From assembly GCF_003427025.1 (NCBI RefSeq), contig NZ_QVAI01000001.1, positions 620,001 to 684,000 of the forward strand: 64,000 bases of DNA, read 5' to 3'. The position numbers were made by a program, and so were the translations under genes. The notes below the pieces were generated by a model. That model ran no database searches, had not been told where the DNA came from, and worked only from the letters and a program-made list of their open reading frames with translations. The number at the start of each line of letters is the position of its first letter. Within the stretch, counting starts at the first letter, position 1. Source of the DNA: Jiangella endophytica (GTDB lineage: Bacteria; Actinomycetota; Actinomycetes; Jiangellales; Jiangellaceae). This document shows, one piece after another, positions 25,401-33,682 of this stretch.

Positions 25401-27962
25401 GTGTTCGACACCGTCGTCGTGGCTCGACGCCAGGTGCTGCTCACCTGCCTGCTGGCCGCGGCGCTGGCGGCCGGCGCGTTCGTCGTCAGCGGCATGGTGC
25501 GCGGGACGTTCCCGTTCGGCGAGCTCTCGCGCAACACCAACGACCTCGCCCAGCAGTTCATCCCCATGCACGCGCACCTGCGCGACCTACTCACCGGTGA
25601 CGCCGCCGGCGACCTGACCTTCAACTGGTCCAGCGGGTTCGGCGTCCCGTTCATCGGCGACTACCTGGCCTACTCGGGCAGTCCGCTGTCCTGGATCGTC
25701 GTGCTGTTCCCGCGCGACGGGGTCGACCTGGCGTTGTACGTCATCGCGGCACTGGCGATCGCCCTGGCGGCGGCCGCGATGACGGCGTACCTGCGCGTGC
25801 TCCGCCCGGCGGGGCCGGCCTGGCTCGCCGTCCTCGCCGGGGTCTCGTACGCGCTGTGCGGGTGGGCGATCGACGACGCCGTGTACGTGACGATCTGGCT
25901 GAACGCCCTGGTGGCGTTCCCCGTGCTGTGCCTCGTGTGCGAGTGGATCCTGCGGCGGCGCACGCTGCTGCCGTTGTGCGTGGCGCCGTTCGTCGTGGCG
26001 CTGCTCTGGACGGCGCACTTCTACACGGTCTACATGGCCACGCTCGGCGCCGCGATCGTCGTGCTCGCGCGGGTGCTCTCCTACGACAGCTCGGTCTCGC
26101 TGCGGCATCGGGTCACCGGGGTCCTGCGCTGTGCGTTCGTCCTCGTCGCGGGACTCGGGCTGGCGGCGCCGCTGCTGGCGCCGACGTTCTGGTCGGTGCG
26201 GGACGCGCGGCCCAGCCCGCCGGTCGAGTTCGCGCCGATGGACTGGCTGGACTTCCTGTCCCGCCTGCTGGCCGGCAGCGAGGGCGTCGGCAGCAGCCCG
26301 GGGCTGGCGGTCGGGACGCTGATGCTGCTGCTCGCGCTGAGCCTGCCGGTGAACCGTGCCGTCGCGCTGCGCGAACGGGTGGTCTGGACGGCGGTCATCG
26401 TGCTGACGGTGCTCAGCATGCAGGTCGGGCTGACGCACGAGGTGTGGCACGGGTTCGACGTCCCCAACGGCAGCCCGTTCCGGCAGGCGTTCGTGGTCGC
26501 CGGGATGCTGGTGATCGCCGGCTGGCTGTCCGGCGCCGCCGGGTTGCGCGGCGTCGCCCCGGTGGTGGTGCCGCTCGCGCTGGTGGCGGGCCTTTACCTG
26601 GTGGTACTCGACGGCCCGTACGTCACCGGGACCACGCGGATCGTCGTGCCGGTGGTGACCCTGGTGGCGGTGCTGGCCTGGCTGGCCGTGGGCCGGCGGG
26701 CGCGGCCGCCGTCGTGGGCGGTGGTGACGGCCGTCGTGGTGGTCGGCGCCGCGGTCGTGGCCGAGGCGGCGGCCGGTGCGGTCGCGATCGACGAGGCACG
26801 GTCACGGTCCCTGTTCGCCTTCCCAGGATGGGACGACACCAACGACCAGGCCCGTGCGCTGGTCGCCGAGGCCGACGACTGGCCGGAGTCGCGGGTCTCG
26901 CCCGGCGCGCACTCGTCGTTCAACGACCCGATGCTGATCGGCGGCCAGGGCTCGCAGTACTACTCGAGCACCATCCCCGACGAGGTGTCCGGGACGCTGG
27001 CCGGGCTCGGCTTCGGCTACCGCTCCTACGCCCGGGCCACCATCGACCCGGCGAATCCCGTGGTCGACGCGGTGTTCGCGATCGGCGCGCGGGTGGTCGC
27101 GGAGTCGGGCACGACGCTGCACCTCGACCGCTACGATGTCGCGCCGCTGGTCACCGTCCGGCCGGGGCGGACCTGGGAGTCCGACGACCCGGGCGCGTTC
27201 GGCCGCCAGGAGACCGCGCTGGGCGCCGACGTCTACACGGTCCCCGAGACGGCGCCGGCCGCGAACCCGTCGGTGACCGTCACCACCCAGGGCGACGACT
27301 ACCTCATCGAGCCGGTCGCGGGGGCGGAGCTGCCGGTCGAGCTGACGCTGACGGTGGCCTGCCCGGCGGGGACGCAGCGCTACCTCGCAGCGCCCACGTT
27401 CGTCGGCGACGTCCTCGATCCCGCCACCGACTGGCGGCCCGTGCTGCTCGAGGGCGCCCGCCGGCCCGGGATCTACACCGGCGCGCCGATCCTGCCGATC
27501 GCCACGGCGAGCGAACCCGGCGCCTCCGAGCTGAGGGTGCGCGTGCGGGGCCCGGCTCGGCTGCCGCGCCGCCCGGTCGGCTGCCTCGACCGGTCGCTCC
27601 TCGACGCCGCGGTGGAGGGGTACCAGCGCACCCGCCCGGCGACGATCGACGTGACGTCGCACGGCGTCGACGTCCGGCTGGCGCCCGGGACGGCGGCCGG
27701 CATGGTCGTCCTCGGGGTGATCCGCTCGCCCGGCTGGACCTGCTCGGCCGGCGACGGCCCCGCCCGCACCCCGTCGACCGTCGGCGGGCTGATCGCGGTG
27801 CCGGTCCTGGCCGACGAGACGGACGTGTCGTGCGCGTACCGGCCACGCGGCCTGCGGCTGGGCCTCGCCGCCGGCGCGAGCGCACTGGCCGTCGTCGCCG
27901 CGCTGGCCGTCGTCGCCGTCGTCCGCCGACGGGTCAGCGGACCAGCCGGAAGAACGTCCTGA
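25401..27962 (+). CDS. YfhO-family multi-pass membrane protein (GT-C-like)
   Basis: An 853-residue membrane protein with about 12 hydrophobic segments in the first 470 residues, a large extracytoplasmic C-terminal part, and a final membrane segment near 825-845. The motifs NTNDLAQQFIPMHAHLRDLL, FNWSSGFGVPFIGDYLAY and SPLSWIVVLFP match the first loop of YfhO proteins, GT-C-like membrane enzymes that attach sugars to wall polymers such as lipoteichoic acid. The GTG at 25401 has GGGGGAGGG six bases upstream; an in-frame TTG at 25380 is inside that site and is rejected. The last 29 bases overlap the convergent epoxide hydrolase gene. A role in decorating the surface polymer is likely but inferred. 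Confidence 0.85.
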   Translation: MFDTVVVARRQVLLTCLLAAALAAGAFVVSGMVRGTFPFGELSRNTNDLAQQFIPMHAHLRDLLTGDAAGDLTFNWSSGFGVPFIGDYLAYSGSPLSWIVVLFPRDGVDLALYVIAALAIALAAAAMTAYLRVLRPAGPAWLAVLAGVSYALCGWAIDDAVYVTIWLNALVAFPVLCLVCEWILRRRTLLPLCVAPFVVALLWTAHFYTVYMATLGAAIVVLARVLSYDSSVSLRHRVTGVLRCAFVLVAGLGLAAPLLAPTFWSVRDARPSPPVEFAPMDWLDFLSRLLAGSEGVGSSPGLAVGTLMLLLALSLPVNRAVALRERVVWTAVIVLTVLSMQVGLTHEVWHGFDVPNGSPFRQAFVVAGMLVIAGWLSGAAGLRGVAPVVVPLALVAGLYLVVLDGPYVTGTTRIVVPVVTLVAVLAWLAVGRRARPPSWAVVTAVVVVGAAVVAEAAAGAVAIDEARSRSLFAFPGWDDTNDQARALVAEADDWPESRVSPGAHSSFNDPMLIGGQGSQYYSSTIPDEVSGTLAGLGFGYRSYARATIDPANPVVDAVFAIGARVVAESGTTLHLDRYDVAPLVTVRPGRTWESDDPGAFGRQETALGADVYTVPETAPAANPSVTVTTQGDDYLIEPVAGAELPVELTLTVACPAGTQRYLAAPTFVGDVLDPATDWRPVLLEGARRPGIYTGAPILPIATASEPGASELRVRVRGPARLPRRPVGCLDRSLLDAAVEGYQRTRPATIDVTSHGVDVRLAPGTAAGMVVLGVIRSPGWTCSAGDGPARTPSTVGGLIAVPVLADETDVSCAYRPRGLRLGLAAGASALAVVAALAVVAVVRRRVSGPAGRTS

Positions 27963-29070
27963 TCTCGTCGACGACGGTGGCGGGCTGCTCGAGGGCGGCG
28001 AAGTGGCCGCCACGGGCCGGTTCGCCCCAGTGCCGGATGTCGGTGAACCGGCGCTCCGCCCACCGCCGCGACGGCCGCTGCAGCTCCTTGGGGAACACCG
28101 TGCACCCCGTCGGGACGTCGACGGCGGCGCCGGTGCTGCCGGAGATCCACTCGTCGACCTGGCGGATGCTCTCCCAGTACAGCCGCGCCGCCGAGGCGCC
28201 GGTGGCGGTCAGCCAGTAGAGCATGACGGTGTCGAGCAGCTCGTCGCGGCCGATGACGGGGTCGAGCGAGCCGTCGTGGTCGGTCCAGAACCAGTACTTC
28301 TCCGCGATCCACGCGCACAGCGCCGCCGGCGAGTCGACCAGCCCGTAGCCGACCGTCTGCGGCCGGGTGGCCTGCTGCCGCGAATAGCCGGATTCCCACT
28401 CGCCGGCCTCGCGCAGGTCGTCCAGCGCCGCCCGCTCGGCCTCGGTGAGGTCGTCGAACGTCGCCGGGTCGGGCGGCGCGAGCGGCGGCATCAGGTGGAT
28501 GCCGGCGACGCGGTCCGGGTGCGCGACACCGAGCAGCGTCGACACCGTCGTGCCCCAGTCGCTGCCCTGCGCGCCGTAGCGGTCGTAGCCGAGCCGCTGC
28601 ATCAGCGTCGCCCACGCAGCGGCGATCCGCTCGACGCCCCAGCCGGTGTGGGCCGGCCGGTCGCTGAACCCGTAGCCGGGCAGCGACGGGACGACGACGT
28701 GGAACGCGTCGGCGGGGTCGGGCGGGTCGGTGAGCGGGCCGATCAGCTTGCGGAACTCGAGGATCGAGCCCGGCCAGCCGTGCGTCAGCACCAGCGGGAA
28801 CGCGCCGTCGTGCGGCGAGCGGACGTGCAGCAGGTGGATGCCGAGGCCGTCGATCACCGTCCGGAACTGCGGCAGACCGTTCAGCCAGCCCTCCACCCGC
28901 CGCCAGTCGTACTCCGTCGCCCAGTAGGCGCAGAGGTCGCGCAGGTGGTCCAGCGGCACCCCCTGCGACCAGTCGCCGACGGTGGCCGGCTCGGGCCAGC
29001 GGGTCGCGCGCAGCCGGGCGCGCAGGTCGTCGAGCTGGGCCTGGGGGACGTCGACGCGGAACGGTTCCAC
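27934..29070 (-). CDS. Epoxide hydrolase (EHN domain plus alpha/beta hydrolase)
   Basis: A 378-residue enzyme of the microsomal-type epoxide hydrolase family. Residues 1-110 are the N-terminal EHN domain (FRVDVPQAQLDDLRARLRAT, then the WPEPA element). The hydrolase core has HGWPGSILEF (oxyanion hole), PSLPGYGFSD, the nucleophile Asp in GSDWGTTV near residue 170, and the catalytic His in RGGHFAALEQP near 355. It opens epoxides to diols. It has no evident link to glycan synthesis. The 3' end overlaps the YfhO gene by 29 bp in convergent orientation. Confidence 0.9.
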   Translation of the reverse strand: MEPFRVDVPQAQLDDLRARLRATRWPEPATVGDWSQGVPLDHLRDLCAYWATEYDWRRVEGWLNGLPQFRTVIDGLGIHLLHVRSPHDGAFPLVLTHGWPGSILEFRKLIGPLTDPPDPADAFHVVVPSLPGYGFSDRPAHTGWGVERIAAAWATLMQRLGYDRYGAQGSDWGTTVSTLLGVAHPDRVAGIHLMPPLAPPDPATFDDLTEAERAALDDLREAGEWESGYSRQQATRPQTVGYGLVDSPAALCAWIAEKYWFWTDHDGSLDPVIGRDELLDTVMLYWLTATGASAARLYWESIRQVDEWISGSTGAAVDVPTGCTVFPKELQRPSRRWAERRFTDIRHWGEPARGGHFAALEQPATVVDEIRTFFRLVR

Positions 29071-29185
29071 CCGACGACCCTATTCGGGTGCGCTTCACCC
29101 ACTCATCACCGCGGTGACGGCTGCTGGTGCCCGCCGCTCGTTAGCGTCCCCGGGACACCCACCGCCGCACCCGAGATGAGGCGCC

Positions 29186-30400
29186 ATGGCGCAGCACGAC
29201 CAGCAGCCGAACGAGCAGCAGGCCGAGGCCGGGCCCGGCTGGGACCGGCGCGACTTCGTCCGGATGGGCGGCCTGGGCACGGCGGCGCTCGCGCTCGGCG
29301 CCACGGGTGCGCTCGCGGGCGCGGCCCCGGCCGGTGCGGCCGAGGACGAGCCGCTGCGGTTCAACGGCGACGGCACCTTCAAGATCGTGCAGTTCAACGA
29401 CACCCAGGACGACGAGCGGATCGACCGGCGCACCATCGAGCTGATGGAGAAGGTCCTCGACGCGGAGCGGCCGGACCTCGTCGTCCACAACGGCGACAAC
29501 ATCACCGGCGGCTGCGCGAACGCCACCGAGATGCAGCAGGCGATGAACAACATCGTCCAGCCGATGGAGCAGCGGCAGATCCCGTGGGTGATCACCTACG
29601 GCAACCACGACGAGGACTCCACGCCGGACACCGGGATGGACGAGGAGGACATGCTGGCCTTCTACCGGTCGTACGGCCACAACCTCAACCAGCCCAGCCC
29701 CCGCGGCGTCACCGGCTCGGGCAACATGAACCTGCTGATCCGCGGCGCCCGCGGCCAGCGTCCCGTCTTCAGCCTGTTCCTGCTGGACAGCGGCCGCTAC
29801 GCGCCGTCGACCATCGCCGGGCAGGACTTCGCCGGCTACCCGACGTGGGACTGGCTGCGGATGAACCAGGTGCACTGGTACACCGAGACGTCGGAGCTGG
29901 TGGAGAAGCGGGCCGGGCGGAAGGTGCCGGCGCTGATGTTCATCCACATCCCGCTCTGGGAGTACCGCTTCATGTGGTTCGCCAGCGTCGACAGCCGCAC
30001 CGCCGCCGACCACGAGCGCGCCGTCGCCCGTCACGGCATCGTCGGCGAGCGCAACGAGGACGAGTGCCCGGGCCCGTTCAACAGCGGCATGTTCTCCGCC
30101 ATCCTCGACCGCGGCGACGTGCGTGGCGTTTTCTGCGGCCACGACCACGTCAACACCTACGTGGGCGACTACTACGGCGTCCTGCTCGGCTACTCGGGCA
30201 ACACCGGCTTCGGCACCTACGGCCTCGGCGGCGCCGAGCGGAACCGGCTGCGCGGCGCCCGGGTCTTCAACCTCACCCAGCAGGGTGAGGACGTCGACGT
30301 CGAGACGCACCTGGTGTTCGCCGGCGACCTCGGCATCGACCTGACCGCGAACGACCAGAGCGTCGACCCGCTCCCGCTGCCCGGCTCGCGTCGCAAGTAG
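29186..30400 (+). CDS. Tat-exported calcineurin-like phosphoesterase
   Basis: A 404-residue protein. WDRRDFVRMGGLGTAALALG near residue 22 is a twin-arginine signal followed by a hydrophobic stretch and an AGAAPAGAAE cleavage region, so it is exported folded. The metallophosphoesterase domain has IVQFNDTQDDERID (first metal motif, with an Asn-Asp instead of the usual Asp-x-His), VHNGDNI, TYGNHDED, FIHIPLWEY and CGHDHVN. It probably hydrolyses a phosphomonoester or diester outside the cell, using two metal ions. The unusual first motif resembles a subgroup annotated as phosphohydrolase in soil actinobacteria. It is followed by a palindromic repeat array. Substrate unknown. Confidence 0.85.
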   Translation: MAQHDQQPNEQQAEAGPGWDRRDFVRMGGLGTAALALGATGALAGAAPAGAAEDEPLRFNGDGTFKIVQFNDTQDDERIDRRTIELMEKVLDAERPDLVVHNGDNITGGCANATEMQQAMNNIVQPMEQRQIPWVITYGNHDEDSTPDTGMDEEDMLAFYRSYGHNLNQPSPRGVTGSGNMNLLIRGARGQRPVFSLFLLDSGRYAPSTIAGQDFAGYPTWDWLRMNQVHWYTETSELVEKRAGRKVPALMFIHIPLWEYRFMWFASVDSRTAADHERAVARHGIVGERNEDECPGPFNSGMFSAILDRGDVRGVFCGHDHVNTYVGDYYGVLLGYSGNTGFGTYGLGGAERNRLRGARVFNLTQQGEDVDVETHLVFAGDLGIDLTANDQSVDPLPLPGSRRK

Positions 30401-30430
30401 GGGCGTCGGCGAAGAGTCCGCTGGTGACCC

Positions 30431-30500
30431 CGCCTTGACGGCTGGGCCCGCCCGCCTTGACGGGTAGGTCCGCCCGCCTTGACGGGTAGGCGAGCCCCGC
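30431..30500. repeat. 22-bp tandem repeat, three copies plus a degenerate one
   Basis: CGCCTTGACGGGTAGGTCCGCC-like units begin at 30431, 30453 and 30475; a degenerate copy with CGCCCCGACGG follows at 30499. It lies directly after the phosphoesterase stop codon. Confidence 0.8.
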
Positions 30501-30515
30501 CCCGACGGCTGTGCG

Positions 30516-30600
30516 CCCACCCCGGAGGGTGGGGAGCCCACCCTGGAGGGTGGGGAGCCCACCCTGGAGGGTGGGGACCCCTCCCGGCTGGGTGGGCCTC
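30516..30600. terminator. 21-bp palindromic tandem repeat between convergent genes
   Basis: Units at 30516, 30537 and 30558, then a diverged copy. Each is CCCACCC-TGGA-GGGTGGG plus GAG, so every unit folds into its own 7-bp hairpin. The array ends at the stop codon of the acetoacetyl-CoA synthetase gene. It probably works as a multi-hairpin bidirectional terminator. Confidence 0.75.
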
Positions 30601-30603
30601 ACA

Positions 30604-32583
30604 CTACGGGCGAGCTCCGACAGTCCCCGCGGCGGCCAGAGCGACGAACGGGTCGAGGGCGGCGGGGTTGCGCAGCGCCTCGCGGCTCACGGCCTGCTCC
30701 GCCGCCACTCCGGCGAGGATCCGTTTCACCGGGACCTCGCACTTCTTGCCGGTCAGGGTCCGCGGCACGTCGTCGACCACGAGGAAGCGGTCGGGGACGT
30801 GCCGCGGCGACAGCTCCGCTCGCAGCGACCTGCGCAGCTCCGGCTCGACGTCGGTCAGCGACGTGCCCGGCGCGAGCACCAGGAAGCAGAGCAGCTCGCC
30901 GTCGGACGCGCCGTCGCCCGACGTGTCGATGACCAGCGAGTCGACGACGGCGGGGTGGGCTTCGACGATGCGGTAGAACTCCGCGGTCCCCATGCGGACG
31001 CCGCCGCGGTTGAGGGTGGAGTCGCTGCGGCCGTGGATGACGGCGGACCCGCGCGGCGTGATCGTCACCCAGTCGCCGTGCCGCCAGACGCCCGGGTAGT
31101 CCTCGAAGTAGGCGGCCCGCAGCCGTGAGCCGTCGTCGTCGCCCCAGAAGGAGACCGGCATCGACGGCAGCGGCGCCGTGAGCACCAGCTCGCCGACCTC
31201 GCCGATGACGGGGTGCCCGGCCGGGTCGAACGCGGCCAGCGCGGCGCCGAGCGCGGGCCGGGACAGCTCGCCCAGCCACACCGGCACGTCCGGCGCCGGC
31301 CCGACGAACGCCGTGCAGGCGTCGGTGCCGCCGGAGAGACTGGCGATCTGCACCGACGAGCCCAGGTTGCGGCTCAGCCAGCGGAACCCGTCGGCCGACA
31401 GCGGCGCACCCGTGCTGCCGACGGCGCGCAGCGACGGCCGCGCCGACGGGTCCAGCGTCAGGCCGTCCTTCAGGCAGGCCTGCACGAACGGCGCCGACGT
31501 GCCGAAGACGGCGACCCGCTCGTCGGCGGCGAGGTCCCACAGCGACCGCAGCGACGGATACCCCGGGCTGCCGTCGTACAGCACCACCGTCGAGCCGACC
31601 AGCAGCCCGCCGACGAGGAAGTTCCACATCATCCAGCCGGTGGTGGTGAACCAGAAGAACCGCTCGCCGGGTTGGAGGTCCAGCTGCAGGCCGGCCGCCT
31701 TGACGTGCTCCAGCACGATGCCGCCGTGCCCCTGCACGATGCCCTTGGGCAGGCCGGTCGTGCCGGACGAGTACAGCACCCACAGCGGGTGGTCGAACGG
31801 CACCGGCTCGAACTCCAGCGGCGCGTCGTCGTGCTGTGCCAGCAGATCGTCCCAGTCGAGCGCATCAGGGACGGCCGCGCCGCCGAACGGGATGCCGACG
31901 ACGGCGCGGACACCGGGCAGCTGTGCCCGCAGCGCCGCCACCGTCGGCCGGACGTCGACCGCCTTGCCGTTGTAGACGTAGCCGTCGCAGGTGATCAGCA
32001 CCGTCGGAGCGATCTGCGCGAACCGGTCGGCCGCCGCGCGCACGCCGAAGTCGGGGGAACAGGACGACCAGACGGCGCCGAGGCTGGCCGTCGCCAGGAA
32101 CGCGACCACGGTCTGCGGCGCGTTGGGCACCAGCGCGGCCACCCGGTCGCCGCGGCCGACGCCGAGGGCCGCCAGCGCCGCCCGCATGGCCGCGACCTGC
32201 CGGCGCAGCTCGCCGTAGGTCAGCTCGGTGCGCAGCCCGTCCTCGCGCCGGAAGATCACCGCGACGTCGTCGTCGCCCTTGCCGTCGCCGGGGAGCAGCG
32301 CCTGCTCGGCGTAGTTGAGCGTCGCGCCGGGAAACCAGCGGGTGCCCGGCATCGCGACGTCCGGCAGCACGTCCTCGGGCGGGGTGTGGAACGCGACGCC
32401 GAAGAATCGGGCGATCGAACTCCAGAACGCACCCGGCTCACCGACCGACCAGCGCCACAGCTCGTCGTAGTCGGCGGCATCGACCAGGCCCTCGTCGCGC
32501 AGCCAGGTGCGGAACTGCGTCATCCGGCTCCGCGCCACGGCCGCGGGGTCGGGCCGCCACACGACTTCGGCGTCGTCGGTCAT
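30604..32583 (-). CDS. Acetoacetyl-CoA synthetase
   Basis: A 659-residue ANL-superfamily adenylating enzyme. VLYSSGTTGLPKGIVQGHGG is the P-loop-like phosphate motif, FFWFTTTGWMMWN and SGGTDACTAF are typical of acetoacetyl-CoA synthetases, YPGVWRHGDWV contains the ribose-binding aspartate, GRSDSTLNRGGVRMGTAEFY is the hinge region and LTGKKCEVPVKRIL holds the catalytic lysine. It activates acetoacetate with ATP and CoA, for ketone-body or poly-hydroxybutyrate metabolism. I start at ATG 32583; a TTG three codons upstream is possible. It has no link to the polysaccharide genes and appears to be a metabolic gene embedded in the locus. Confidence 0.92.
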   Translation of the reverse strand: MTDDAEVVWRPDPAAVARSRMTQFRTWLRDEGLVDAADYDELWRWSVGEPGAFWSSIARFFGVAFHTPPEDVLPDVAMPGTRWFPGATLNYAEQALLPGDGKGDDDVAVIFRREDGLRTELTYGELRRQVAAMRAALAALGVGRGDRVAALVPNAPQTVVAFLATASLGAVWSSCSPDFGVRAAADRFAQIAPTVLITCDGYVYNGKAVDVRPTVAALRAQLPGVRAVVGIPFGGAAVPDALDWDDLLAQHDDAPLEFEPVPFDHPLWVLYSSGTTGLPKGIVQGHGGIVLEHVKAAGLQLDLQPGERFFWFTTTGWMMWNFLVGGLLVGSTVVLYDGSPGYPSLRSLWDLAADERVAVFGTSAPFVQACLKDGLTLDPSARPSLRAVGSTGAPLSADGFRWLSRNLGSSVQIASLSGGTDACTAFVGPAPDVPVWLGELSRPALGAALAAFDPAGHPVIGEVGELVLTAPLPSMPVSFWGDDDGSRLRAAYFEDYPGVWRHGDWVTITPRGSAVIHGRSDSTLNRGGVRMGTAEFYRIVEAHPAVVDSLVIDTSGDGASDGELLCFLVLAPGTSLTDVEPELRRSLRAELSPRHVPDRFLVVDDVPRTLTGKKCEVPVKRILAGVAAEQAVSREALRNPAALDPFVALAAAGTVGARP

Positions 32584-32689
32584 GCGGCTCAACCTAACGC
32601 ACCAGGGCGGCGGTCCGGACCGGGCTGGACGAGCGCCTCCCCGGTGCTACATTGAGACAATTCTCTACTTCGTACGTGGAGGTGGGCAG

Positions 32690-33619
32690 ATGCGAACCAT
32701 CGTGACGGCCCTGGTGCTCTCCGTCGTCGCCACCGGCCTGGCCGGCTCGGTCCCCGCGAGTGGCGCCGCCACGGGGGCGGCGCCCGCCGCGGCCATCGAC
32801 TGCGCCGTCAGCATGGCCTCCGTCGGCGACGACGGGCACTATCGCAGCATCGGGGTGAGCGTGAGCACCACCCGCCCGCCGACCGTCACCGACTTCGGTG
32901 CCGTCAGCGGGTTGACGTCGATCAGGTCGCTGTCGACCGGCAGCTTCGACGCCGACACCATGATCCCCGAGGACTGGTTCCAGGAGTCGACCCATCTCGG
33001 CACCGGCACCAACGTGGTCTTCCAGCTGACCGCCCGCGCCGACAACGACGGCCGGCGGGCCACCGCCGAGAACCTCGCGTCGCGGTGGAGCGGGTTCCGG
33101 CGCACGGTCATGGCCAGCTCACTGCTGCCCACCCGCTACCTCTACGCCCTGCACGACAACGGCTCGCTGTACCGCTACGTCATCACGTCCGGCACGGCGG
33201 GTCGCCCGGTCCTCACCGGCGCCGGCCGCGTCGCCGGCTTCGGCACCGTCCGCGACATGACGCTGATCGGCCGCACGCCGCAGTACGACGCGCTGCTCGC
33301 CAACACGACGACCGGCCGGCTGATCCTCATCAAGATCCCGACGACCGCCACCATGACGGCGACGACCACGACCATCCGCAGCCGCACCTGGCAGGCGTTC
33401 GATCATCTGGCGCTCGGCAACTGCGCGACCCCGAGCGGCGGTACCGTGACGACGCTGATCGGCGTGAACAGCGCCAGCGGCGAGGCGTACGCCTACCGCA
33501 TGGGGTTCGTCACCAACTCCAGCACGCCGATCCAGGGCCTCGGCCGGCTGGCCGGGACCTGGCACTACCCGACGCTGGCCAGCGTCTTCGAGGCCACCAG
33601 CCACCCGCGCGGGGCGTGA
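32690..33619 (+). CDS. Secreted protein of unknown function
   Basis: A 309-residue protein with a clear signal peptide (MRTIVTALVLSVVATGLAG, then an Ala/Gly-rich cleavage region about residue 35). The ATG has GGAGGTGGG six bases upstream. The mature part is rich in beta-strand patterns (LYALHDNGSLYRYVITSG, YDALLANTTTGRLILIKIP, TLIGVNSASGEAYAYRMGF), spaced about 45-50 residues apart like blades of a small beta-propeller. There are two cysteines in the mature part (in IDCAVS and GNCATP). It stands alone on its strand, with a perfect bidirectional hairpin after it. I do not recognise the family. Confidence 0.75.
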   Translation: MRTIVTALVLSVVATGLAGSVPASGAATGAAPAAAIDCAVSMASVGDDGHYRSIGVSVSTTRPPTVTDFGAVSGLTSIRSLSTGSFDADTMIPEDWFQESTHLGTGTNVVFQLTARADNDGRRATAENLASRWSGFRRTVMASSLLPTRYLYALHDNGSLYRYVITSGTAGRPVLTGAGRVAGFGTVRDMTLIGRTPQYDALLANTTTGRLILIKIPTTATMTATTTTIRSRTWQAFDHLALGNCATPSGGTVTTLIGVNSASGEAYAYRMGFVTNSSTPIQGLGRLAGTWHYPTLASVFEATSHPRGA

Positions 33620-33639
33620 CCGCCGGCTGACGGACGTGC

Positions 33640-33676
33640 CGGCGCGGCCGGCCCCATCGACGGGCCGGCCGCGCCG
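33640..33676. terminator. Perfect hairpin between convergent genes
   Basis: CGGCGCGGCCGGCCC at 33640-33654 pairs exactly with 33662-33676; the loop is CATCGAC. It lies 20 bp after one stop codon and seven bp before the other, so it can terminate both transcripts. Confidence 0.85.
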
Positions 33677-33682
33677 CGCGAC

